Source of the DNA: Pseudomonas veronii
GTDB lineage: Bacteria; Pseudomonadota; Gammaproteobacteria; Pseudomonadales; Pseudomonadaceae
Length of the DNA stretch: 64,000 nucleotides
Assembly: GCF_001439695.1 (NCBI RefSeq)
Contig: NZ_JYLL01000013.1
Coordinates: forward strand, 62,001 to 126,000
Reading direction: 5' to 3'
The position numbers and the translations under genes are program-made. The notes beneath the pieces are model-generated. The model did not search any database. It saw only the letters and a list, made by a program, of their open reading frames with translations, and was not told where the DNA came from. Below are positions 56,461-64,000 of the stretch, one piece after another. How positions within the stretch are numbered: position 1 is the stretch's first letter; each line of letters starts with the position of its first letter.

Positions 56461-57603
56461 ATGCTGATTGTTGCCGACGAAAATATTCCGCTGCTCGATG
56501 CTTTCTTCCAAGGATTTGGCGAAATACGCCGGGTGCCCGGCCGTTCCATTGACCGCGCCACCGTCGAGCAGGCCGATGTGCTGCTGGTGCGCTCGGTGAC
56601 CAACGTCAACCGGGCCTTGCTCGAAGGTTCCAAGGTGCGCTTTGTCGGCACCTGCACCATCGGCACCGATCATTTGGACCTCGACTATTTCCAGCGTGCC
56701 GGCATTCAATGGTCCAGCGCGCCCGGCTGCAATGCCCGTGGCGTGGTGGACTACGTGCTGGGCAGCTTGCAGACCCTGGCCGAGATCGAGGGCGCCGACC
56801 TCAACCAGCGGACTTACGGTGTCGTCGGCGCCGGTGAAGTGGGCGGGCGTTTGGTCAAGGTGCTCAAGGGCCTGGGCTGGAACGTGCTGGTCTGCGACCC
56901 GCCGCGGCAGATCGCCGAAGACGGTGACTACGTCAGCCTGGAGCAGATCATCGAGCAATGCGACGTGATCAGCCTGCACACGCCGTTGACCAAGTCCGGC
57001 AACGGCTCCACCTGGCACTTGTTCGACCGCGAGCGCCTCAACCGCCTCAAGCCCGGTGCCTGGCTGATCAACGCCAGCCGTGGCCCGGTGGTGGACAACG
57101 CCGCCCTGCGCGACGTGCTGCTTTCGCGTGAAGACCTGCAAGCGGTGCTGGATGTGTGGGAAGGCGAGCCCGAAGTGGATGTCGACCTGGCCGACCTCTG
57201 CGTGCTGGCCACCCCGCACATCGCCGGTTACAGCCTGGACGGCAAGCAGCGCGGCACGGCGCAGATCTACCAGGCGTTCTGCGCGCATCTGGGCCAGGCG
57301 CCGGCGATTGAACTGAGTGATTTGCTGCCGCCGCCGTGGCTGGCCGAGGTCCACTTGAATGCGTCTACCGACCCGGCCTGGGCGCTGGCGACGTTATGCC
57401 GCAGCGTGTACGACCCGCGGCGCGATGATGCGGATTTCCGTCGCAGCCTCGTGGGAACGGTGGACGAGCAACGCAAGGCGTTCGATCTGCTGCGCAAGCA
57501 TTATCCGGAGCGCCGTGAGATCGATGGCTTGAAGGTGCGTATCCATGGGCAATCGGCGCTGTTGTCCGGCATCGTCGAGGCATTGGGCGCTGAGCTGCTG
57601 TAG
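56461..57603 (+). CDS. pdxB: Erythronate-4-phosphate dehydrogenase
   Basis: A 380-residue 2-hydroxyacid-dehydrogenase-fold enzyme of pyridoxal-5'-phosphate synthesis. NAD motif [11 protein letters not shown], catalytic Arg in NASRGPVVD, Glu in WEGEPEVD and His in ATPHIAGYS; the specific C-terminal dimerisation domain (after about 290) distinguishes PdxB. The ATG 56461 follows AAAGGAG. A PA1375.1-like small gene lies convergent downstream, as in P. aeruginosa. Confidence 0.96.
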   Translation: MLIVADENIPLLDAFFQGFGEIRRVPGRSIDRATVEQADVLLVRSVTNVNRALLEGSKVRFVGTCTIGTDHLDLDYFQRAGIQWSSAPGCNARGVVDYVLGSLQTLAEIEGADLNQRTYGVVGAGEVGGRLVKVLKGLGWNVLVCDPPRQIAEDGDYVSLEQIIEQCDVISLHTPLTKSGNGSTWHLFDRERLNRLKPGAWLINASRGPVVDNAALRDVLLSREDLQAVLDVWEGEPEVDVDLADLCVLATPHIAGYSLDGKQRGTAQIYQAFCAHLGQAPAIELSDLLPPPWLAEVHLNASTDPAWALATLCRSVYDPRRDDADFRRSLVGTVDEQRKAFDLLRKHYPERREIDGLKVRIHGQSALLSGIVEALGAELL

Positions 57604-57613
57604 GAACGAGGTC

Positions 57614-57641
57614 ACAAAAAAACCGGCCATCAAGGCCGGTT
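57614..57641 (-). terminator. Terminator of the small gene at 57661-57834
   Basis: AACCGGCC (57621-57628) and GGCCGGTT (57634-57641) with loop ATCAA; the run of A on the plus strand (57615-57622) gives a U-tract for minus-strand transcripts. It may also stop pdxB transcripts. Confidence 0.85.
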
Positions 57642-57660
57642 CTGAAAGAGCGTGGGCGCT

Positions 57661-57834
57661 TCAGCCTTGCTGGGCAGGCTTGACCAGTCGCTGTTCCAGC
57701 TCGCGGCACGCTTGCTGGATCATGTCTTCGGTAATCTGCACTTCGCGGCCTTGGGCGTCGATGACGGAGCAAGGCAGGTATTGCGGTTGGCGGATTACTT
57801 CAATCTTGGCATCGCTGCTGTTTTGCAAGGTCAT
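57661..57834 (-). CDS. Small conserved protein (PA1375.1-like), 57 residues
   Basis: ATG 57834 has AGGAG seven bases upstream; ten extra residues upstream are unlikely. The protein is alpha/beta-rich with a Gln/Glu-rich end (EDMIQQACRELEQRLVKPAQQG) and a single Cys each in PCSV and QACRE. A homologous small ORF lies next to pdxB in other pseudomonads. Function unknown. Confidence 0.8.
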   Translation of the reverse strand: MTLQNSSDAKIEVIRQPQYLPCSVIDAQGREVQITEDMIQQACRELEQRLVKPAQQG

Positions 57835-58080
57835 GGCCTGTCTCCTCATCAGGTTGTGTACCAACTTTAACCCCCCCGCGTGACCGAGCTGTTACAACTC
57901 CTTGCAAGATCATCGCTTCGAATACTCAGTCCACCAGAAACCGTTACAAATTTCCAGCCGGGTGTTAGACCGATAACCTCTAGGGGGCAGAGTGGGCGGG
58001 CATAATTAACCCGACTCATTGTTATTTACCCAAGTTCCCCCAATGTTGTCTGTAGGTTCCGATCTCCCCCTCATCAGGTG

Positions 58081-59865
58081 ATGCCCCCCATGTTCTCAGT
58101 CCGACAACGCCGTGCAATTCGCCTGGCCAGCCGCTTCATTGCGCCCTATCGCTGGCAGGCGCTCGGCGCGCTGGTGGCGCTGATCGTCACCGCCGGCATC
58201 ACCTTGTCCATGGGCCAGGGCATTCGCCTGTTGGTGGACCAGGGCTTCATGACCCAGTCGCCGCACTTGCTCAACCAATCCATCGGCCTGTTCATGATCC
58301 TGGTACTGGGCCTGGCCGTCGGCACGTTTGCGCGGTTTTACCTGGTGTCGTGGATCGGCGAGCGGGTGGTGGCGGACATTCGTCGGCAGGTGTTCAACCA
58401 CCTGATCTACCTGCATCCTGGCTTCTATGAAAACAACCGCAGCTCGGAAATCCAGTCGCGGTTGACCACCGACACCACATTGTTGCAATCGGTGATCGGC
58501 TCCTCGCTGTCGCTGTTCCTGCGCAATGCGTTGATGGTCATCGGCGGCATCGTGCTGCTGTTTGTCACCAACCCCAAGCTCACCAGCATCGTGGTGGTGG
58601 CGCTGCCGCTGGTGCTGGCGCCGATCCTGATTTTCGGCCGCCGCGTGCGCAGCCTGTCGCGCTTGAGCCAGGACCGTATCGCCGACGTCGGCAGCTACGT
58701 GTCCGAGACGCTCGGCCAGATCAAGACCGTGCAGGCCTATAACCACCAGGCGCAGGACGAACAACGCTTTGCCGTGACCGTCGAGGACGCTTTCAGCACC
58801 GCACGTAAGCGCATCGCCCAGCGCGCCTGGCTGATTACCCTGGTGATCATGCTGGTGCTCGGCGCCGTCGGGGTGATGCTGTGGGTCGGCGGCATGGATG
58901 TGATCAGCGGGCGCATTTCCGGCGGCGAGCTGGCGGCGTTCGTGTTCTACAGCCTGATCGTCGGCAGCGCCGTCGGCACCTTGAGCGAAGTGCTCGGCGA
59001 GTTGCAGCGCGCCGCGGGGGCGGCAGAGCGGATCGGCGAGTTGCTGCAGTCGCACAACGAGATCCAGGCGCCCGTCGCCGGCTGCGTGCAATTACCGCCA
59101 CGCGTCAGCGGCCGCATGGAGCTGCAAGACCTGCGCTTTTCCTACCCGTCGCGGCCGGACACTTACGCCATCGACGGTTTGAACCTGACCATCAACCCCG
59201 GCGAAACCCTCGCGCTGGTGGGGCCGTCGGGCGCGGGCAAGTCGACGATTTTCGACCTGTTGCTGCGCTTCTATGATCCCCAGCACGGCCGCATCCTGCT
59301 CGAAGGCCAGCCGCTGACCGAACTCGACCCCCAGGACCTGCGCCGTCACTTTGCCCTGGTGTCCCAGAGCCCGGCGCTGTTCTTTGGCAGTGTCGAAGAC
59401 AACATCCGCTACGGCAACCCGAGCGCCACTCGCGAGCAGGTCGAAGCCGCGGCGCGGATTGCCCATGCCCACGACTTCATCCTGCAAATGCCCGATGGCT
59501 ACCAGACCCACCTCGGCGACGCCGGCATGGGCCTCTCCGGCGGCCAACGGCAACGCCTGGCGATCGCCCGCGCGTTGCTGGTAGATGCGCCGATCCTGCT
59601 GCTGGACGAAGCCACCAGCGCCCTCGACGCCCAGAGCGAACACCTGATCCAGCAGGCGCTGCCACAACTGATGCAGGGCCGCACCACGCTGGTCATCGCG
59701 CATCGGCTGGCGACGGTGAAGCATGCGGACCGGATCGCAGTGATGGACCAGGGCAAGCTGGTGGCGATCGGCACGCATCAGCAGTTGATCGCGAGCAACC
59801 CGCTGTATGCGCGGTTGGCGGCGTTGCAGTTCAGTGACGGCGTGGAGGAACAGGCTGCGCACTGA
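58081..59865 (+). CDS. ABC exporter, fused membrane and ATPase domains
   Basis: A 594-residue half-transporter of the MsbA/LmrA-like type: six TM helices (about 15-305) and an ATPase with Walker A GPSGAGKST (about 383), Q-loop, signature LSGGQRQRLAIARALL, Walker B ILLLDEATSALD and H-loop VIAHRLATVKH. It homodimerises to export lipids, peptides or drugs. GTG 58078, ATG 58081 and ATG 58090 are all possible starts; homology begins near residue 5. It ends at a bidirectional terminator shared with slt. Confidence 0.9.
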   Translation: MPPMFSVRQRRAIRLASRFIAPYRWQALGALVALIVTAGITLSMGQGIRLLVDQGFMTQSPHLLNQSIGLFMILVLGLAVGTFARFYLVSWIGERVVADIRRQVFNHLIYLHPGFYENNRSSEIQSRLTTDTTLLQSVIGSSLSLFLRNALMVIGGIVLLFVTNPKLTSIVVVALPLVLAPILIFGRRVRSLSRLSQDRIADVGSYVSETLGQIKTVQAYNHQAQDEQRFAVTVEDAFSTARKRIAQRAWLITLVIMLVLGAVGVMLWVGGMDVISGRISGGELAAFVFYSLIVGSAVGTLSEVLGELQRAAGAAERIGELLQSHNEIQAPVAGCVQLPPRVSGRMELQDLRFSYPSRPDTYAIDGLNLTINPGETLALVGPSGAGKSTIFDLLLRFYDPQHGRILLEGQPLTELDPQDLRRHFALVSQSPALFFGSVEDNIRYGNPSATREQVEAAARIAHAHDFILQMPDGYQTHLGDAGMGLSGGQRQRLAIARALLVDAPILLLDEATSALDAQSEHLIQQALPQLMQGRTTLVIAHRLATVKHADRIAVMDQGKLVAIGTHQQLIASNPLYARLAALQFSDGVEEQAAH

Positions 59866-59879
59866 AATCACTGCGCATA

Positions 59880-59913
59880 AAAAATGCCCGCATCCTTCGA
59901 TGCGGGCATTTTT
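59880..59913. terminator. Bidirectional rho-independent terminator
   Basis: ATGCCCGCATC (59884-59894), loop CTTC, GATGCGGGCAT (59899-59909), flanked by A(4) and T(4-5) on both sides. It ends both the ABC exporter (plus) and slt (minus). Confidence 0.9.
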
Positions 59914-59929
59914 GTGTATGCGTCACGCT

Positions 59930-61858
59930 TTATTGATCGTCGAAATACCGCTCATGCCAGTCCACCAACGGCTGTGGCGAATTGAGCTTCTGCCCGTAGA
60001 TCACCGAATAAGACAGCACGTTCTGCACGTACTGGCGGGTTTCGTCGAACGGGATGCTTTCCACCCACACGTCGAAACTCAGGTGATCGGCGCCGCGCAG
60101 CCACTGGCGCACGCGGCCCGGGCCGGCGTTGTAGGCGGCGGAAGCGAGGACGCGGTTGCCGTTGAACTGGCTGTGTACCTGGCTCAGGTAAGCGGCGCCG
60201 AGCTGGATGTTTTTATCCGGATCGAGCACCTGGGCTGGGGAGGCCAGCGGGATGCTGAACTTGCGCGCGGTGTCTTTGGCGGTGCCGGGCATCAGCTGCA
60301 TCAGGCCGCTGGCGCCGACGCCGGAGCGGGCGTCGTCCATGAACGCGCTTTCCTGGCGGGTGATGGCGAACACCCAGCTCGAATGCAGGCCACGCACCTT
60401 GGCTTCGCGCACCAGGGTGTCGCGGTGGGCCATTGGGAAGCGGATGTCGAGGTCATCCCAGTACTGCGCCTGGCTGATGGTACGGATCGCCGGGAAGTAC
60501 CACTTCATGTCGTAGGCCAGCCTGGCCTGGGCGACCATTTCGTCGCGGTTGAAGTGACGGCTGACGTGGTACCACTCGCGGCGGCCATCGACCACCTGGC
60601 CCCGCGCATAGAACTCCAGGGCGCGGCGCACGCCGGGGGTGTTGCGCACTTTGTTGATCAGCGCCTGGCTCATCAACAGCGGCTTGTTCATCAGTTGGTA
60701 CGGCGCTTTGGAGCGGTCGGCGGCGAGGAAACCGTAGAAATCCCGCTCCCGCGACAGGTTCTTGTACAGCACTAGGGCTTGCGGGTTTTTCGGCTCGGCC
60801 AGCTCCAGGCTGCGGGCCTGCCAGTAGCGCCAGCGGTTGGTGGTGGCCAAGTCCTGCGGGAGTTTGCGCGTGAGTTGGTAGGCGTCTTCCCAACGGGCCA
60901 GGCGCAACAGCAGGCGCAGGCGCCATTCGGACACGGTGTTGTCGCGCAGTTCCGGGTCGTACTTGGTCATCACCTCAAGGGCGCGTGGGTCAAAGCGCTT
61001 GGCCAGGGTCAGGCCGATCTCGCGGGCAATCGCCACTTTTTCGTCACGGGAGAAGTGCATGCTGCTGGCATAGCCGTCGAGCATGGCCATGGCCTTGTCC
61101 GGGTCCTGGCGCGCCAGGCGGCGAAGGCCCAGGCCCACGGCGTCAGACATGGCCTCGGTGGCCGGCAGGAAGCGCGACGGGTCGCTGAGCATCTCCGGCT
61201 TTTGCGCCACGTCCACCATCAGGCGGCCTTGGGCGCCGAGGGTCGGCAGGCTTTTCACCAGGCTGTTGGCCAGCGCGTAGTTGCGGGCTTCGGAGGCGAG
61301 CTTGGCGCGGTCCCAGATTTTCTGTTCGGTGAGTTGGCCATCTGCGGCCCACTGCGCGAACGTGGCATCACAGGCGGACGGTTGCGATTTACCGGTCAGC
61401 CAGAGTTTTTCGGTGGTTTTGTAGCCTTCGGCCTTCAGATTGTGCGTGAGCTGGAACTGGCCATGCAGGCAATCGAGCTCGACGAAATTGAGCTTGGGGT
61501 CGTAGTACTTTTCAAAGGTCTGCCAGTCGCCACGCTCGGCCAGCCAGCGCAACCAACGCAGTTTCATCCAGTTGGCCTGGGGCAGGTCGCCGTTTTTGGC
61601 GAGGAATTGTTCGATTTCCTCGTTGCTCGCGGTCTTCAGGCGTGCGGTCAGCTCGTCGTAGGCCAGGTACGGCGTCAGCGGATAGTCGGCCAAGGCCTGG
61701 CTGTATTGCATGTAGGGCCCGGTATCGCCCTTGGCCAGGGCGCGTTTGGCTTCATCGTAATATTGACGTTGGGTGGTTATGTCCACGGCCAGGGCGGGTT
61801 GAGCGGCAGTGGCAGTAAGAAGCAGACAAGATAAAAAGTTGAAAAGGCGACTGCGCAT
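59930..61858 (-). CDS. slt: Soluble lytic murein transglycosylase
   Basis: A 642-residue periplasmic peptidoglycan-degrading enzyme. Signal peptide about 1-24 (MRSRLFNFLSCLLLTATAAQPALA); a large alpha-superhelix of repeats (about 30-450) forms the doughnut; the C-terminal lysozyme-like domain (about 475-620) has the catalytic Glu in ITRQESAFM, then SGVGASGLMQLMPGTAK and NIQLGAAYL and AAYNAGPGRV. It cleaves the MurNAc-GlcNAc bond with 1,6-anhydro product formation. ATG 61858 starts the signal peptide. Confidence 0.95.
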   Translation of the reverse strand: MRSRLFNFLSCLLLTATAAQPALAVDITTQRQYYDEAKRALAKGDTGPYMQYSQALADYPLTPYLAYDELTARLKTASNEEIEQFLAKNGDLPQANWMKLRWLRWLAERGDWQTFEKYYDPKLNFVELDCLHGQFQLTHNLKAEGYKTTEKLWLTGKSQPSACDATFAQWAADGQLTEQKIWDRAKLASEARNYALANSLVKSLPTLGAQGRLMVDVAQKPEMLSDPSRFLPATEAMSDAVGLGLRRLARQDPDKAMAMLDGYASSMHFSRDEKVAIAREIGLTLAKRFDPRALEVMTKYDPELRDNTVSEWRLRLLLRLARWEDAYQLTRKLPQDLATTNRWRYWQARSLELAEPKNPQALVLYKNLSRERDFYGFLAADRSKAPYQLMNKPLLMSQALINKVRNTPGVRRALEFYARGQVVDGRREWYHVSRHFNRDEMVAQARLAYDMKWYFPAIRTISQAQYWDDLDIRFPMAHRDTLVREAKVRGLHSSWVFAITRQESAFMDDARSGVGASGLMQLMPGTAKDTARKFSIPLASPAQVLDPDKNIQLGAAYLSQVHSQFNGNRVLASAAYNAGPGRVRQWLRGADHLSFDVWVESIPFDETRQYVQNVLSYSVIYGQKLNSPQPLVDWHERYFDDQ

Positions 61859-62071
61859 GAGACGTCCGTGCAGAGAAATCACGACTAGCGCCGGCACCGC
61901 CGACACTCATTGCCTCTAGCTTAGCCTTTTGCCAGCGGCCGGTGAAAGCTTTGCCGACCTGTTCGTTCAAGTTCGCCGGAATTGTCTTACAGAACCCACC
62001 CGTAGCGAAAATGCCGGCCGCATCCCACCCTCAACTCAGGTAGAATGCGCGCCCAGTTTTTGGAGAAGCGT

Positions 62072-63991
62072 ATGACCCTGCTCAAATTCAGCGATGTGTC
62101 CCTTGCTTTCGGCGCTATGCCGTTGTTGGACAAGGTGTCCTGGCAGATCGCCCGTGGTGAGCGGGTGTGCATCATCGGCCGCAACGGCACCGGCAAGTCC
62201 AGCATGATGAAGCTGGTAAAAGGCGACCAGAAGCCCGATGACGGCTCTGTATGGCGCGCCCCGGGCCTCAAGATTGGCGAATTGCCGCAGGAACTGCCGG
62301 TGGCCGACGGACGGACAGTGTTCGACGTGGTCGCCGAAGGCCTGGACGGCGTCGGTGAGTTGCTTGCGCAATACCATCACCTGGCGCAGAACTGCGTTAC
62401 CGAAGAAGACCTGGACAAGCTGATGCACGTCCAGCAAGACCTCGAAGCCCGTGACGGCTGGCGCCTGCAGCAACTGGTGGACAGCACCCTGAGCCGCCTG
62501 CAACTGCCGGCCGACAAGACCCTCGCCGAATTGTCCGGCGGCTGGCGTCGCCGCGTCCTGCTGGCCCAGGCCCTGGTGTCCGAGCCGGACCTGCTGCTGC
62601 TCGACGAACCGACCAACCACCTGGACATCGGCGCGATCGCCTGGCTCGAAGAAGCCCTCAAGGATTTCCAGGGCGCCGTGTTGTTCATCACGCACGACCG
62701 GTCCTTCCTGCAGAACCTGGCGACCCGCATCCTCGAGCTGGACCGTGGTGGCCTGATCGACTGGAACGGCGACTACGCCAGCTTCCTGGTCCACAAAGAA
62801 GCCACCCTGGCCGCCGAAGAAACCGCCAACGCCTTGTTCGACAAGCGCCTGGCCCAGGAAGAAGTGTGGATCCGCCAGGGCATCAAGGCGCGCCGCACCC
62901 GTAACGAAGGCCGTGTACGCGCACTCAAGGCCCTGCGCGTTGAACGCAGTGAGCGTCGCGAGCGCACCGGCAAGGCCAACATCATGCTGGAAACCGCCGA
63001 CAAGTCGGGCAAGCAGGTGATGGTGCTGGAGAACGTCAGCTTCCATCACCCGGACGGTCCGTTCCTGATCAAGGACTTCTCCATGGTCCTGCAGCGCGGC
63101 GACCGTATCGGCCTGCTCGGCGCCAACGGCACCGGCAAGACCACGTTGCTCAAGCTGATGCTCAACGGCCTGCAACCGACCAGCGGTAAAGTGGAAGAGG
63201 GCACGCGCATCGACGTGGCCTACTTCGACCAATTGCGTCACCAGTTGGACCTGGAAAAAACCGTGATCGACAACGTCGCCGAAGGCCGCGACTTTATCGA
63301 TATCGACGGCCAGAGCCGCCATGTGCTGAGCTACCTGGGCGACTTCCTGTTCAGCCCGCAGCGCGCACGCACGCCGGTCAAGGCCTTGTCCGGTGGTGAG
63401 CGTGCGCGCTTGCTGCTGGCCAAGCTGTTCAGCAAGCCGGCCAACCTGCTGGTCCTCGACGAACCGACCAACGACCTCGACGTGGAAACCCTCGAGCTGC
63501 TGGAAGAGGTCCTGCTGACCTTCAACGGCACTGTGCTGATGGTCAGCCACGACCGGGCATTCCTCGACAACGTGGTCACCAGCACCCTGGTCTTCGAAGG
63601 TGAAGGCAAGGTGCGCGAGTACGTCGGTGGTTACCAGGACTGGCTGCGCCAGGGCGGCTCGCCGCGCCTGCTGGGCGTGACCGAGAGCAAGTCCGGCAAG
63701 GCCGACTTGACCTCCGCCGTCGTCGCCCCCGTGGCCGCCGCTGCACCGGCGCCGGAAGCCGCGCCTGCCGCGAAGAAGAAACTCAGCTACAAGCTGCAGC
63801 GTGAGCTGGAAGCCCTGCCGGGTGAAATCGACGCCAAGGAGCAGCAGATCGCTGCGGTCGAAGCGCAAATGGCTGACGCGGGTTTCTACCTGCGTCCGGC
63901 GGCGGAAACCGCCGAGGTCATCGCGTCCCTGGAAACCTTGAACCAGGAGCTGGAAGTGCTGGTTGAACGTTGGGCCGAGTTGGACGCCTGA
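62072..63991 (+). CDS. uup: ABC-F family ATPase Uup
   Basis: A 639-residue duplicated ATPase without TM segments. ABC1: Walker A GRNGTGKSS, signature LSGGWRRR, Walker B LLLLDEPTNHLD. ABC2: GANGTGKTTLL, LSGGERARLLLAKL, LLVLDEPTNDLD. An inter-domain linker with many Arg and a C-terminal coiled-coil (about 570-639) mark Uup, linked to ribosome and DNA-transposon/replication stability. An Ala/Pro stretch (about 550-568) connects to the tail. GGAG precedes ATG 62072; divergent from slt. The gene ends nine bases before the window edge. Confidence 0.93.
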   Translation: MTLLKFSDVSLAFGAMPLLDKVSWQIARGERVCIIGRNGTGKSSMMKLVKGDQKPDDGSVWRAPGLKIGELPQELPVADGRTVFDVVAEGLDGVGELLAQYHHLAQNCVTEEDLDKLMHVQQDLEARDGWRLQQLVDSTLSRLQLPADKTLAELSGGWRRRVLLAQALVSEPDLLLLDEPTNHLDIGAIAWLEEALKDFQGAVLFITHDRSFLQNLATRILELDRGGLIDWNGDYASFLVHKEATLAAEETANALFDKRLAQEEVWIRQGIKARRTRNEGRVRALKALRVERSERRERTGKANIMLETADKSGKQVMVLENVSFHHPDGPFLIKDFSMVLQRGDRIGLLGANGTGKTTLLKLMLNGLQPTSGKVEEGTRIDVAYFDQLRHQLDLEKTVIDNVAEGRDFIDIDGQSRHVLSYLGDFLFSPQRARTPVKALSGGERARLLLAKLFSKPANLLVLDEPTNDLDVETLELLEEVLLTFNGTVLMVSHDRAFLDNVVTSTLVFEGEGKVREYVGGYQDWLRQGGSPRLLGVTESKSGKADLTSAVVAPVAAAAPAPEAAPAAKKKLSYKLQRELEALPGEIDAKEQQIAAVEAQMADAGFYLRPAAETAEVIASLETLNQELEVLVERWAELDA

Positions 63992-64000
63992 TTGATTCCA

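Noticed and set aside
54886-57354. 822-codon frame extending the MATE gene across pdxB
   Set aside because: The extra N-terminal part is antisense to pdxB and has shadow composition; the MATE homology begins right after GTG 56280.

Overview
The window is a gene-dense (roughly 90% coding), GC-rich chromosomal segment of a Pseudomonas of the P. fluorescens group. The assignment rests on the gene content (pobA/pobR, rnd-ycgL, ycgN, lpxO, acnA-rlmM-tusA, pdxB followed by a PA1375.1-like gene, uup), the very strong third-position GC bias that creates long false antisense frames, and several REP palindromes of the types known from P. fluorescens SBW25. I saw no rRNA, tRNA, CRISPR array, prophage or insertion sequence.

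Layout. 1-3678: end of an M20-type N-carbamoyl amino-acid hydrolase, an acetylpolyamine amidohydrolase/HDAC-like enzyme, a tiny secreted protein, and a chemoreceptor with a good FliA (sigma-28) promoter. 3715-7433: a cold-shock protein and a degenerate cold-shock relative, then a LysR regulator convergent with a translationally coupled citrate-type MFS porter and periplasmic binding protein. 7632-16758: an accessory catabolic region: a GntR regulator translationally coupled to a dehydrogenase, then a BKACE (DUF849) beta-keto-acid cleavage enzyme, an SMP-30-type lactonase and two MFS carriers, followed by two LysR regulators around an orphan CHMI-like tautomerase. 16887-24850: a CynX-type MFS carrier, an AruI-like decarboxylase coupled to an aldehyde dehydrogenase with a divergent LysR, and an NAD(P)-binding protein plus a secreted metallo-beta-lactamase-fold protein with a divergent LysR.

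24950-32510: a microprotein, pobR/pobA for 4-hydroxybenzoate hydroxylation, a 14-TM drug-type exporter, a periplasmic double-Cache protein, a PheC-like periplasmic protein and a glutamine-synthetase-family (gamma-glutamylation) enzyme. 32612-45873: mostly core genes (methyltransferase, rnd, ycgL, 2-hydroxyacid dehydrogenase, nitroreductase, ycgN, a peptidase-like protein with an altered zinc motif, SpoU methylase, YajD HNH protein, spermidine-synthase-like protein, oligopeptidase B, class II amidotransferase, PxpA). 45899-63991: MoxR-VWA pair, cysK, lpxO, acnA, rlmM, tusA, a MATE pump, pdxB, an ABC exporter, slt and uup.

How they work together. The most coherent candidate new system is the GntR-SDR-BKACE-lactonase-MFS-MFS cluster (7914-14150). 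Its order suggests uptake of a hydroxy-acid lactone, ring opening, oxidation to a beta-keto acid, and acetyl-CoA-dependent cleavage to acetoacetate plus an acyl-CoA. The substrate cannot be read from sequence. Other points worth checking are a binding protein coupled to an MFS porter, an RExxH pseudo-gluzincin, an MBL protein with HxDxDY in place of HxHxDH, a PheC-like binding-protein-fold enzyme, and several REP/REPIN structures, one of which is a tandem duplication that includes the tusA stop codon.
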